This document shows, piece by piece, positions 15,186 through 23,467 of a stretch of DNA of 36,188 nt. The stretch is taken from contig JBAQYM010000143.1 of the NCBI GenBank assembly GCA_049300095.1, forward strand, positions 1 to 36,188. The letters run 5' to 3'. The notes under the pieces are model-generated. The model was not told where the DNA came from. It searched no databases and saw nothing but the letters and a program-made list of their open reading frames with translations. The position numbers and the translations under genes are program-made. The stretch's first letter is position 1; each line of letters starts with the position of its first letter. The DNA comes from SbD1 sp049300095. Lineage in GTDB: Bacteria; Desulfobacterota; Syntrophobacteria; Syntrophobacterales; Syntrophobacteraceae.

Positions 15186-16646
15186 TTATGACAAACTCGT
15201 GGCGCCGGATACGGCGCGAATCTTCGTAAAGGGCCACCAGTTCATGGCCCAAAGGATCGGTGCGATGACCATCACCAGCACATTGAGCCCGTGCGCCTGG
15301 TCGACGAAGGTCAAAGAAGCGATCTGCGCAACGGACAGGGCGAGGACGACCCCGCGAAGCCGGTCCCCGGAAGGCAGCCAGAGGCAAAGGGGAAAGATCA
15401 TGCAAAGATACCAGGCGTAGTATTTCGAACTGACGACGCAGATCAGGATAAACTGCATGAGGAGACAATCGCGCAAAAACATTTCCAGCGGATAGTCGGG
15501 CATCCGGAGCCGCTTGAACCCCATCCAGAGGCCGAAGAGCAAAAAACCGATCCAGAACGGAATGCGGATGGCGCTTTCGATGGCGCTTATCGTGGCATTG
15601 AGCGAAGGCCGAAGGCCCCCGAGGACCTCGAAGGGGAAGAAGAGAAGGGCGGGAATGGAGTTATGAACGCCGGTCATGCCCTGGAAGGACCGCCAGAACT
15701 GAAAATCGCCTCCAACGTAAGGGAGCGAAAAGAGGACCAATACCCCGACGGCCCCGGCGACGCCGGCGGCGGCCCGGCCCCAGCCGTGTCTTCTCGCCAG
15801 ATAGAGGACCGCGAACGGCAGGATGACGGCGGAGGCGTATTTCACGAGGACCCCGAGCATCAGGACCGGGAGGACGGGGAAGCAATTGTCCCGAAGGGCG
15901 AGATACAGCCCGGTCACGGTAAAAAAGGCCATGAGGACGTCATTGTGCGCGTTGGCGACACCGTGGATCAGAAGCAGGGGGCTCCAGAGGAACAGGTACA
16001 AAACGCTCTCGGCATCGGGAACGCCCAGGTCCCGGCAGCCGAGCCAAAGCACAACGGCGGTGAGGACCACCGCGGCGACGTTTAATGTCTTGAAAAGCAG
16101 GACCGTGGCCCAATAAACGCCGTTGCCCGCCTGGCAAATCTTGGCCGCCAGCCACGAGAAGACAAACCCGTATGGGGCTGGAATCTGGAGCCATTCCGGG
16201 TAGAACACCGGGTCCTCGCGCCAGCCCGGAATCTGCGGAATGGTGACGGCATACGGGTTTTGATGGTAGTGCGCCTGCATCCAGCCGAGGTTTACGTAAC
16301 AGCGCACATCGGTTGAGTGAAACGCGTTTGTCAGCATCGACACGAGCAGGAACGCTCCCGCGAAAGCGAAGATCACCGTATGCACCCGGCCGGAAGGGGG
16401 GAGGGCCCGCAGGGCGCGGTAGCCCTTCACATAGGAAACCGCCAAGCCGAAGACGAGCAACCAGTGGAATATTTCGCGAAGCGTTTGCCGATCCCGGAGC
16501 GCGGCGACCTGATGGAACGCGAGGGACATCGCCAGCAGCGAGAACAGAGACGTTCCCGCGATCACCAGCGAGCGATAATCGAGAGAATCGGACAGAGGTC
16601 CCGATTCAGCGGAGAGCCACCGCGCTATTGAGCATGGGAGGCGCAT
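15186..16646 (-). CDS. Polytopic membrane glycosyltransferase, GT87-like
   Basis: The 486-residue protein has about 11-12 hydrophobic segments. The first periplasmic loop contains STDVRCYVNLGWMQAHYHQN, where the Asp after the first long helices is the expected catalytic Asp of GT-C glycosyltransferases; the NPY motif follows it directly. The pattern fits the GT87/MptB-like group that uses polyprenyl-phosphate sugars on the outer face of the membrane. Acceptor and sugar cannot be told. The start is uncertain: ATG 16646 has no strong upstream site and the first 20 residues are not clearly a membrane segment. It stands alone, with a repeat element directly upstream. Confidence 0.65.
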   Translation of the reverse strand: MRLPCSIARWLSAESGPLSDSLDYRSLVIAGTSLFSLLAMSLAFHQVAALRDRQTLREIFHWLLVFGLAVSYVKGYRALRALPPSGRVHTVIFAFAGAFLLVSMLTNAFHSTDVRCYVNLGWMQAHYHQNPYAVTIPQIPGWREDPVFYPEWLQIPAPYGFVFSWLAAKICQAGNGVYWATVLLFKTLNVAAVVLTAVVLWLGCRDLGVPDAESVLYLFLWSPLLLIHGVANAHNDVLMAFFTVTGLYLALRDNCFPVLPVLMLGVLVKYASAVILPFAVLYLARRHGWGRAAAGVAGAVGVLVLFSLPYVGGDFQFWRSFQGMTGVHNSIPALLFFPFEVLGGLRPSLNATISAIESAIRIPFWIGFLLFGLWMGFKRLRMPDYPLEMFLRDCLLMQFILICVVSSKYYAWYLCMIFPLCLWLPSGDRLRGVVLALSVAQIASLTFVDQAHGLNVLVMVIAPILWAMNWWPFTKIRAVSGATSLS

Positions 16647-16721
16647 CTAATCCTTCCGGGGTGAAACAAACTTTCGAGCGGAGGCTCACCTCCAATGCTG
16701 TTGCCTGAAGCGAGAAACCAT

Positions 16722-16944
16722 GTGGGGCAGGCTTTCCGGGGCTGTTGCCCAAGTCAAAGTACGCCGAATTGTGATACTTTAGGTCCGGGCGGCGAACTCT
16801 AACCCGGGCCGCGAACTCTAAAGCCGTCATTCCCGCAGGGTTTTTGGGCGGGAATGACGATCCTTGGGTCCCGGGCTCAACCATGAGTGCATCACGGTTT
16901 TACCGCAATTGACTTGGGCAACAGCCCGTTCCCGCCTGCCCCAC
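16722..16944. mobile_element. GGGCTGTTGCCC-ended element C in a REP palindrome (C/D subfamily)
   Basis: The element is 189 bp (16739-16927) with perfect ends GGGCTGTTGCCC and GGGCAACAGCCC. Its interior contains the hairpin cgtcattcccgc...gcgggaatgacg and is homologous in reverse to element D, including caattgcggtaaaacc and gagttcgc. Flanks are GTGGGGCAGGC (from 16722) and GCCTGCCCCAC (to 16944), the two halves of the REP at 13400-13471. Confidence 0.75.
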
Positions 16945-17084
16945 GTTGAAAGACGCCCCTTCAAGCGGTTTTGGCTAACACATCGCCTGAATGAAGTAAA
17001 GCCCTAAAAAACTCCCGATCCGTAGCGCCACAGCCTGTAAGGGCATACTCAACCCCTTGATATTCCTGATCTCTTCTTTTGCAA

Positions 17085-17114
17085 TTGACCTCGTGTCGTA
17101 TTGTTGGCTAGATT
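17085..17114 (+). promoter_or_regulatory. Promoter-like boxes abutting the lptF start
   Basis: TTGACC (17085-17090) and TAGATT (17109-17114) are 18 bp apart. The -10 box touches the annotated ATG at 17115, so transcription would begin at or just after it. Either translation is leaderless from the ATG at 17124 or these boxes are coincidental. Confidence 0.35.
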
Positions 17115-18314
17115 ATGTCCACTATGCGAAAGACTCTCTTCTTCTATCTTCTTTGGGAACAGACGGCCGCGGTGCTTATCTGCCTGATAGGGGTGGTATT
17201 CATCCTGATCACGGGACAGCTCCTCCAGTTGATAACGATCCTTTTCGCCTCCTCCTGCGGTTTGGGAGATCTTGCGCAGGTCGTTCTTTTCGCCTTGCTT
17301 AAACTCCTCCTGTACGCCGCGCCGATGGCGACCCTCATGGGCACGATGCTCGCCTTTCTGCGCCTCAACGCCGACAACGAGCTGATCGCGTTCCGGTCGG
17401 CGGGCACGAGCTTTCTCGAATTTCTGCCGCCGGTCCTCGTGCTCCTTGTTTTTGCCACCGCCCTGGCGTTTTTCCATTCGATCTTCATTTCTCCCGTTGC
17501 AAACTTCGCACTCGAACAAAAGGTCAGGTCCCTCGGGCGCCAGTCGATTCCCGCTCTTATTAAAGAGGGAAACTTCATCTCGACCATCCCCAAGCTGGTC
17601 TTCTTCTTCAAGTCCGTTGACCGCTCGGACCTTTCGATCAAGGGCGTCTTTGTCCAGGACCATCGACAACCCAACGAGATGGTCACCATCACGGCCGAAC
17701 GCGCCCAGATAATCGTTCCGCCCGAGTCCAACGCGATCATTTTCCTGATCGAAGACGGACGCATCACCCGTGCCGACAAAAACCTCAAGGACGCGCAGAC
17801 CGTTTCTTTCAAGAATTACGATTTCACTATCATGCTCGACGAGTTGACGGGGGCGGGGGAGGTACGCAACAAGAGGAAGTGGGAAATGAACCTGAGCGAG
17901 CTGTTCGAGGAGATAAAGAGGGTCAAGGACGACGGCACCATTGCCTACCTGATGATGGAGGTGCACCAGAGGTTTTCCCTGCCCTCGGCCTGTCTGCTTC
18001 TCGGCCTGCTGGGGCCGCCCCTTGGCTCGCTTTTCCGGCAAAGAAACCGCATGACGGGGATTACGATAGGGGTGGGGATCTTCGTCGCCTACTATGTCAT
18101 CCTCTCGGCGGGAAGGGACCTGGCGCAAAATAACGTGATTCCGACCTCGATCGCGGCCTGGACGCCGAACCTGCTCGGTTTTGCCCTGACCGTCTACCTG
18201 TGGAGGAAACTGCAAACTGAAACGCCGTTTCCCGTGGAAACGTTCAGGCGGCTGGGCGAGCGATTGCGGCGGGTGCTTTCCAGGTCCGGCCGGGGGGAGC
18301 GTCCGGCAAGATGA
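17115..18314 (+). CDS. lptF: LPS transport permease LptF
   Basis: The 399-residue protein has the LptF/LptG family layout: a cluster of N-terminal membrane segments (about residues 15-120, including AAPMATLMGTMLAFLRL), a periplasmic beta-jellyroll domain (about 125-285) and C-terminal segments (about 290-365). Together with LptG and the LptB ATPase it forms the inner-membrane ABC transporter that extracts lipopolysaccharide and passes it to LptC and LptA. The gene overlaps lptG by 4 bp (ATGA), so the two are translationally coupled. The start could be 17115 or 17124; there is no Shine-Dalgarno sequence before either. A basic C-terminal tail (RLGERLRRVLSRSGRG) is longer than usual. Confidence 0.88.
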   Translation: MSTMRKTLFFYLLWEQTAAVLICLIGVVFILITGQLLQLITILFASSCGLGDLAQVVLFALLKLLLYAAPMATLMGTMLAFLRLNADNELIAFRSAGTSFLEFLPPVLVLLVFATALAFFHSIFISPVANFALEQKVRSLGRQSIPALIKEGNFISTIPKLVFFFKSVDRSDLSIKGVFVQDHRQPNEMVTITAERAQIIVPPESNAIIFLIEDGRITRADKNLKDAQTVSFKNYDFTIMLDELTGAGEVRNKRKWEMNLSELFEEIKRVKDDGTIAYLMMEVHQRFSLPSACLLLGLLGPPLGSLFRQRNRMTGITIGVGIFVAYYVILSAGRDLAQNNVIPTSIAAWTPNLLGFALTVYLWRKLQTETPFPVETFRRLGERLRRVLSRSGRGERPAR

Positions 18315-19387
18315 GAATCATCCCGCGCTATATGCTCCGGCACTTCTGGCCTGTTTTCGCCGTGGTAATGCTGGCGTTTGTGGGACTGTACCTTGTCGTG
18401 GATTTTTTCGAACGGCTTGACGCCATGATGGCGAATAAGCTCCCGTTCCTCGATATCTGCCGCTATTTTCTGGGCAAAATTCCATTCATCGTCACGCAGG
18501 GCATTCCCATGTCCACGCTCCTGGCGACGATTATCACGCTCGGGATGCTCAAACGGAACCGGGAGCTTATCGCAATGGAGGCAGCGGGTGTAAAGCCCGC
18601 CTATTACGTGGCGCCTATTGCGGCCACAGCGTTGCTCCTGTCGGTTTTCCACTTCACGGTGGGAGAATTCGTGGCGCGCCCTCTCAGCAAGAACCTGGAA
18701 GACCCCTGGAATGCCAGGATCGAGCAAAACAAGCCGACGGTCCGGTTGAAGCTCCAAAACGTGTGGTACCGGGCGGAAAACACGATCTACCAGGCCCGGC
18801 TCTATGACTGGCAAAACAAGGTCATGGAGAGGGCCTCGATTTTTTTCCTCGACCCCCAGTTCCGGCTCACCCAGAGGCTCGATGCGCGCCGCATCGTCTG
18901 GACCGGTCACGGCTGGGTGGCCTATGACGGTTTGCTCGTCGGGTTCAATCCATCGAGTACCGACCAGCAGTGGTTCGAGAGCAGGCAACTGGATTTGAAC
19001 ATCACGCCGGCCGACCTCGAGGCGGGCGAAACGGTTTCGGAAAACCTGGGCTGGATCGATCTGTATAACTACATATATAAAATTGAACAGGAGGGATTTA
19101 GTTCCACGCCGTTCAGGGTAGACCTGCAGATGCGGCTGGCCGCCCCCCTGGCGACATTTATCCTGGCTTTGCTCGGAATCGCGGTGGCGCTGAGGCAGGG
19201 TCTCCATGGCGGGATTGCGGCCGGAGTGGGATTCTCCATGGGCCTGGCGTTTGCCTTTCTGGGCATCTCCAGTGTGGGCAAGGCGCTCGCCTCCTCCGGA
19301 GTATTGCCTCCTTTTCTCGGGGTATGGGCGGGCAATATAGTTTTTGCCGCACTGGCCTGCTACAGTTGGGTCAGGGGATCGGCTTAG
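18311..19387 (+). CDS. lptG: LPS transport permease LptG
   Basis: The 358-residue protein matches the usual LptG length (about 360). It has N-terminal membrane segments with YMLRHFWPVF, the family phrase RNRELIAMEAAG (about residues 77-88), a periplasmic jellyroll domain and three C-terminal membrane segments. It pairs with LptF to form the LPS extractor. The start ATG overlaps the lptF stop. No other lpt genes (lptB, lptC, lptA) are in the window. Confidence 0.9.
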   Translation: MRIIPRYMLRHFWPVFAVVMLAFVGLYLVVDFFERLDAMMANKLPFLDICRYFLGKIPFIVTQGIPMSTLLATIITLGMLKRNRELIAMEAAGVKPAYYVAPIAATALLLSVFHFTVGEFVARPLSKNLEDPWNARIEQNKPTVRLKLQNVWYRAENTIYQARLYDWQNKVMERASIFFLDPQFRLTQRLDARRIVWTGHGWVAYDGLLVGFNPSSTDQQWFESRQLDLNITPADLEAGETVSENLGWIDLYNYIYKIEQEGFSSTPFRVDLQMRLAAPLATFILALLGIAVALRQGLHGGIAAGVGFSMGLAFAFLGISSVGKALASSGVLPPFLGVWAGNIVFAALACYSWVRGSA

Positions 19388-19422
19388 ATCGACGACAGCC
19401 GCGCCGGGAAGGAATTCGATTA

Positions 19423-19662
19423 ATGCCAAAAAGACAAAGCAGAAGATTTGCGGCTCTTTGTTTGTTCCTTCTTATTGTCTTTGGAGCTTCAGCGACTTCA
19501 CGCGGCCAGGACGCGACTAAATTTCATGGCAACGTTGTGAGCCATGTCTTTCACCGCAGTGGCTGCATGCACTATAATTGCCCCAACTGCACCGAGGTTT
19601 TTGAGTCGAGGGACGCGGCGATCCAGGCCGGGTACCGACCGTGTAAGATTTGTAGTCCTTAG
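19423..19662 (+). CDS. Small exported Cys-rich protein, Ada-like metal-binding fold
   Basis: The 79-residue product has a signal peptide (residues about 1-29, hydrophobic ALCLFLLIVFGAS) and a mature part of about 50 residues with five Cys: C48, C53, C56, C74 and C77. The phrase HVFHRSGC, then FESRDAAIQAGYRPCKIC, resembles the zinc-binding module of Ada and of nuclease-associated domains, so a Zn-binding periplasmic protein is likely. The function is unknown. GGGAAGGA at 19406-19413 is the ribosome site. It lies 35 bp after lptG and may be on the same transcript. Confidence 0.65.
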   Translation: MPKRQSRRFAALCLFLLIVFGASATSRGQDATKFHGNVVSHVFHRSGCMHYNCPNCTEVFESRDAAIQAGYRPCKICSP

Positions 19663-19723
19663 AGATTTGACGGTTGGCCTCACTTCGGAATTTCGCAATC
19701 CCACCGCAACCAGTTGCAAGAAT

Positions 19724-19752
19724 TTGCACACCCAAAAAAATCAGGCTAAAAT
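19724..19752 (+). promoter_or_regulatory. Promoter-like boxes before the antitoxin-like gene
   Basis: TTGCAC (19724-19729) and TAAAAT (19747-19752) are 17 bp apart across an A-rich spacer. The -10 box matches 5 of 6 consensus bases; the -35 box is weak. The ATG at 19864 lies about 105 bp beyond the predicted start. Confidence 0.4.
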
Positions 19753-19863
19753 CTAAGCATCTTTGAAATTCAGGCAGTACCAAGGAACCGATGGGGTGAA
19801 AACGTGGGCTACCATAAGGAATTCGTTCGCCGGATCCAAGAACGGGGTAAGGAGGAAGCACAT

Positions 19864-20088
19864 ATGTCAGTACAATACCTGACCGACGACCAAGGGCGGC
19901 GCACCGCGGTAGTGGTTCCTATCGAAGAGAGGGAGAATTTGCTGGCTCACATTGAATATGCTTCCGACGTAACTCAAGAAGAGATTGTCGAGGCAAACGC
20001 GGAGTGGGAAGAACACCTCAGGGAGCCGAGTAAAGCCAAAAGTATCGAACAAGTCATGGTTGAGCAACTTGAAAGACGTGATGACTGA
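19864..20088 (+). CDS. Antitoxin-like small protein
   Basis: The 74-residue protein begins MSVQYLTDDQGRRTAVVVPI and then ENLLAHIEY, the pattern of small antitoxins of the Phd/YefM or RelB-associated type: a short beta region followed by an acidic helical tail (EEIVEANAEWEEHL). The ATG at 19864 is chosen over the in-frame start at 19804 because AAGGAGGAAG lies just upstream. A toxin gene would be expected next. The following frame (20088-20201) encodes only 37 residues and is not a recognised toxin, so the pair may be broken or the gene an orphan. Confidence 0.6.
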   Translation: MSVQYLTDDQGRRTAVVVPIEERENLLAHIEYASDVTQEEIVEANAEWEEHLREPSKAKSIEQVMVEQLERRDD

Positions 20089-20201
20089 TGAATATCTGGA
20101 AAGTCATTAAAGGTTATCCCTCCGATCAGGCTGACCCATTGATATTTCATGGTGGGCCGAAGTGGGGGGTCCCGGTCGATTATGGAACATTCCGCCACTG
20201 A
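20088..20201 (+). CDS. Short open frame coupled to the antitoxin-like gene
   Basis: The ATG overlaps the antitoxin stop (TGATG), a spacing typical of toxin-antitoxin pairs. The product has 37 residues, starting MNIWKVIKGYPSDQADPLIF. I do not recognise it. It may be the remnant of a toxin replaced by intergenic sequence, or simply a chance frame. No hydrophobic segment or catalytic motif is visible. Confidence 0.25.
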   Translation: MNIWKVIKGYPSDQADPLIFHGGPKWGVPVDYGTFRH

Positions 20202-20232
20202 ACCAGCCCGGCGTTGAAGCCATTGCCCTCGG

Positions 20233-20258
20233 GGCAAGGCCGGGTTTTAGGCCTTGCC
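20233..20258. repeat. Small hairpin at the end of the hyd gene train
   Basis: GGCAAGGCC and GGCCTTGCC form a perfect 9-bp stem with an 8-base loop. It lies 37 bp beyond the phosphatase stop on the minus strand. There is no T-run, so intrinsic termination is doubtful; it may protect the 3' end of the hyd mRNA. Confidence 0.5.
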
Positions 20259-20294
20259 GTCCGCAAGACACCTGTCCGCCGCTCTTACCCACCG

Positions 20295-21482
20295 TTATAT
20301 AAATCTCTTGTGCGTCTCTTTGAGGTACTTTTCTTCGAGAAGGTTCGCGATCTTCTTGATAATGTTTCGGCGGATGTCGAGTTCGAGGGGAAGGTTGGGG
20401 TCCTGGTGCGCCTCGTTCACGCGGGTGCCGACGACGAAGTGGATGACGTCGCTGTCGAGGAGGATGGATGTCAGCATGGTGGCGGCGTTGGTGCGCGAGG
20501 TCTCCGTTTTGGGGCCGCGTTCGAGGATTTCGGCAACCTTGCTGAGCGTCAGGGTGCCCTCGGTAATCAGTTCGATGCCCGCCATCTTCGAGGGCGGTGG
20601 GATTTCGGGATCGAGCCGGTCCAGGTCCATGTCGATCGCTTCATCGAGTTCGCGGCTGATAATCTGGGCCGTCGTACCTCCGCAGATTACCTTTCGCCCG
20701 CAAAACGACCTGACCAGGTGGGCCAGTTCCTCGTCTCGTGTCTGCGCGAACGGAGGTCCGGTGACCATCAGAAGGCATCGGGGACGGCGAAGGTACATCA
20801 CGCCGCATGTGATGTCGTCCTTGGGCTCATAGGAATCGATCTGCCTGGCGAGAATGGCGACTTTCCTGGCGAGTTGGCGCGACGAGATGCCTTTTTCCCA
20901 GCCGATCCACTTCTGAATGTTCTCGACGGCCTCCCTTCTTCCCCATCCGAGAGGATACTTCGGAAGGCCCATGCCTGCCTGTGTCACCCCGTCGGAGTAA
21001 TAGACGATGCGGTCGCCGATGTGCAGGTCGAATTCCGAGATGCTGACTTCCCGGTCGTGCCACTTCTTGAGCTGGATAGGGGATTTGGCAACATCCACGT
21101 GCTGCGTCCCGCGCAGGAGCACAAACCGGGGATTTCCGTGCTCGATGATGCGGGCATGCCCCGCGCTGTTGATGTCGAGGATGGTGAAGGTCGAGTAGCT
21201 GATCTTGCGGACGTTGCAGACCGGGAGGGTGTCCATAATCACCTCGGCGGTCTCCCGCACGTCGGCATAGTTCGAGGTGTATTTCATCGCCATCGTGGCG
21301 GTGAGCGTGGCCAGGACGCTTGCCTTGATCCCGCTGCCCAGGCCGTCCGAGAGGACCGAGATCACCCGATTTTCTTCCTTTATCCTGTGGTTGAGGAAGA
21401 CGTCCCCGGCAATGTTCTGGCCGTGCTTGCAGAACTGGTAGAAGTCTATATCGAGGAAGAAGTCGCGCGTGGTCTTGATCAT
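20295..21482 (-). CDS. SpoIIE-type PP2C protein phosphatase linked to HydS
   Basis: The 395-residue protein has a PPM/SpoIIE phosphatase domain in residues 1-235 with the metal-binding acids in place: GDVF (D27), SDGLGSG (D46), YYSDGVTQ (D164) and KDDITC (D222, D223). Such enzymes remove phosphate from Ser or Thr of partner proteins. The remaining 160 residues, starting LLMVTGPPFAQTRDEELA and including FCGRKVICGGTTAQIISREL, form an extra domain I cannot assign. The start overlaps the HydS stop by 4 bp (ATGA), so the two are made together. This fits group C3 sensory [FeFe]-hydrogenases, described as phosphatase-linked, where the phosphatase is the presumed output of H2 sensing. Its target is not evident. 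Confidence 0.85.
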   Translation of the reverse strand: MIKTTRDFFLDIDFYQFCKHGQNIAGDVFLNHRIKEENRVISVLSDGLGSGIKASVLATLTATMAMKYTSNYADVRETAEVIMDTLPVCNVRKISYSTFTILDINSAGHARIIEHGNPRFVLLRGTQHVDVAKSPIQLKKWHDREVSISEFDLHIGDRIVYYSDGVTQAGMGLPKYPLGWGRREAVENIQKWIGWEKGISSRQLARKVAILARQIDSYEPKDDITCGVMYLRRPRCLLMVTGPPFAQTRDEELAHLVRSFCGRKVICGGTTAQIISRELDEAIDMDLDRLDPEIPPPSKMAGIELITEGTLTLSKVAEILERGPKTETSRTNAATMLTSILLDSDVIHFVVGTRVNEAHQDPNLPLELDIRRNIIKKIANLLEEKYLKETHKRFI

Positions 21483-23194
21483 TCCACCTCCGGAGTTGTG
21501 ATCGACTGAATGATGGAGTTCAAAATCACTTCCGATTCGGCCGCGTTTTCACCCAGCAGGTAGGCGATCTGCTGGACGGTGGAAAGGTTCTTCTTGATGA
21601 CGACCTGGGCCTTCTGGATCATGGCTTCCTTGTGAATCGTGGGCTTGGTGATGTCCTGAAAGATGGCGCAGACCACGCGGTGTTTTTCTATCGAGAAGAT
21701 GTCCACGTGCAGGACCGACTTCTTATAGCGCAGGTCGCGGTTGAGCATGTCTTCGTCTTTTTCGAGGACCGTCTTGAACAGCGAATGGAATGGGGCGATT
21801 TCCCTGAGAAAGATCCCCTCGAGGCCCGGTTTTTCCCGGTAGGCCTTCTCGACGTCGGGGCCCAGAAGTTTGGCGAAATTGAGGTTGCATTCGATTATCT
21901 TGATTTCCTCGTCCACCAGGATGATGGCGCTGGGGGTCTTTTCCATCAGCGCGTTGGTTTTCTTCTGTGCGAGCTTGCGCATATAGGCCACGCACATCAC
22001 CCTCTCAGCCTTGCCGTCGATCAGCGCCTTGCCGAATTCACGGCAATTATCGTAGCCGCAGCCCCCGCAGTTGAGTTCGTCTTCCGGGCCGTATTTGCCG
22101 ATGGTTTGGAGCATCTGCTGGAGTATCTTGTCGTTGTACTCCTTGACCGGGACCGGGTCCGGCGAGAGGCCGCCCGTGGTCTGCGCCGAGAGGTCCCGGG
22201 GAATTTCGCTCCGGGGATATTGCGCGTAGTTTATTATCTGGCAGCGTTTCCAGGCGGTCGCCTGGCGCTGGCTGGCTTTGGGGCCGTTCACGCAGCCGCC
22301 TTCGCACGCCAGCAACTCGAGAAAAATGGGACCGGAGAGGCGCATTTCGTTTAGGCCCGAAATGGCCCTTTGAACGTTTCGAATCCCGGAAAAGGACATG
22401 CAGTCCGCTTCCATGACGCTGCAGCCGGCCTTGACGCCGGCTATCATCCCGCCGTCTATGGGGTAGAGCGCCCCTTCCCGTGCCGGGTGCGGGACAAAGG
22501 AATCGCCCTCGTCGGTGTCAGTATCGAAGGAGATTTGCTCGTCGTTGAACCAGCGCCGCAGGTCTTCAAAGGTGAGGGCGACGTCCAGGAGGTCCGAGTT
22601 GAGGTCCGCCTCGCCCTTTTTGCCGATGCAGGGGCTGAAGAAGACGATCCCGATCGACGGCCCGAAATGCTCGCGCAGCAGTTTGCAGTGGGCGAGAATC
22701 GGCGAAACATGGTGCATGAGACTGCCGGCGTACTGCGGGTAGTATTTGCCGAGATAGTTTACGACCACCGGGCAGGCCGTCGAGATGATCACGCGCGGCG
22801 TCCTGTCCTCGAGAAGCCTGGCCGTGCTGCCGGAAACCCGCTCGGCCCCCAGCGCCGTTTCGGAAACCCCGTGGAAACCGAGCTTTTTGAGGGCGCGAAT
22901 CACGACGGGGGCGGGGACGTCGGGGAATTCACTGATAAAGGAGGGCGCGAGCGAGGCGAACACCAGCTCCTTTTCCTGGAGGAGCGTTCTGGCCCGCCGC
23001 AAATCGTCCCGCACGTGTTTTGCCCCGTTGGGACAGACCTCGACGCAGTGGCCGCACAGAATGCAGAGTTGGGGTATTACGGCCGCGCAGGCATTTTCCA
23101 CCTTGATCGCCTTGACGGGGCACTCGCGGATGCACTTGAAGCAGTCCTGGCACTCCGTAATTTCGGTAAAGATGATCGCGCCTTTTTCCTTCAT
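21479..23194 (-). CDS. hydS: Sensory [FeFe]-hydrogenase with PAS domain (HydS, group C)
   Basis: The 571-residue protein reads as two ferredoxin-type [4Fe-4S] motifs (C15, C18, C21, C25 and C44, C47, C50, C54), an H-cluster domain (about 75-305), another four-Cys Fe-S module (C376, C379, C384, C401), a PAS domain (about 415-520) and a helical tail. All four H-cluster Cys ligands are kept: C141, C189, C297 and C301. The residue before C141 is Ala (STACP) where catalytic hydrogenases have the proton-relay Cys (TSCCP); the other loops are SPCIGKK and LACEGGCVNG. These changes mark sensory group C enzymes with low turnover. It probably reports H2 or redox state to the coupled phosphatase. It starts 9 bp after the ferredoxin gene. 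Confidence 0.9.
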   Translation of the reverse strand: MKEKGAIIFTEITECQDCFKCIRECPVKAIKVENACAAVIPQLCILCGHCVEVCPNGAKHVRDDLRRARTLLQEKELVFASLAPSFISEFPDVPAPVVIRALKKLGFHGVSETALGAERVSGSTARLLEDRTPRVIISTACPVVVNYLGKYYPQYAGSLMHHVSPILAHCKLLREHFGPSIGIVFFSPCIGKKGEADLNSDLLDVALTFEDLRRWFNDEQISFDTDTDEGDSFVPHPAREGALYPIDGGMIAGVKAGCSVMEADCMSFSGIRNVQRAISGLNEMRLSGPIFLELLACEGGCVNGPKASQRQATAWKRCQIINYAQYPRSEIPRDLSAQTTGGLSPDPVPVKEYNDKILQQMLQTIGKYGPEDELNCGGCGYDNCREFGKALIDGKAERVMCVAYMRKLAQKKTNALMEKTPSAIILVDEEIKIIECNLNFAKLLGPDVEKAYREKPGLEGIFLREIAPFHSLFKTVLEKDEDMLNRDLRYKKSVLHVDIFSIEKHRVVCAIFQDITKPTIHKEAMIQKAQVVIKKNLSTVQQIAYLLGENAAESEVILNSIIQSITTPEVE

Positions 23195-23203
23195 CTTCCC
23201 ACC

Positions 23204-23467
23204 CTATTCCTGCGGTTTGAGTTGCTGGTCGAGGACAAAATCAATCAAATCCGAGTCGATGGCGTTGAAAACCTGGCCGTCCACCGTGATGTTGGGACCG
23301 TCCTTGCACAGGCCTTCGCACAGATGCCCCTTGAGCACCACCTTGCCGCACAGCCCGTGATGGTTGATGTATTCCTTGATGATCTTGATGTTGCGCTTGT
23401 TGCCCCGGGAAAAACACGAACTGCCCATGCAGATCGCGAGTTCCGTGGGTTCCTTGGTGTTGCTCAT
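23204..23467 (-). CDS. Thioredoxin-like [2Fe-2S] ferredoxin (NuoE/HydC-like)
   Basis: The 87-residue protein has the C-x4-C and C-x3-C ligand pattern of the thioredoxin-fold [2Fe-2S] ferredoxins: C13, C18, C50 and C54. It lacks the N-terminal helical part of full NuoE. The ATG at 23467 is preferred to the one at 23479: it overlaps the hydE stop as ATGA and has GGAG at the right distance. Small ferredoxins of this kind commonly sit beside HydS genes and probably pass electrons to or from its Fe-S chain. Confidence 0.87.
   Translation of the reverse strand: MSNTKEPTELAICMGSSCFSRGNKRNIKIIKEYINHHGLCGKVVLKGHLCEGLCKDGPNITVDGQVFNAIDSDLIDFVLDQQLKPQE

Noticed and set aside
20214..21509. A 431-codon frame opposite the SpoIIE phosphatase
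   Set aside because: The minus-strand reading has all phosphatase motifs; the plus-strand reading is a composition shadow.
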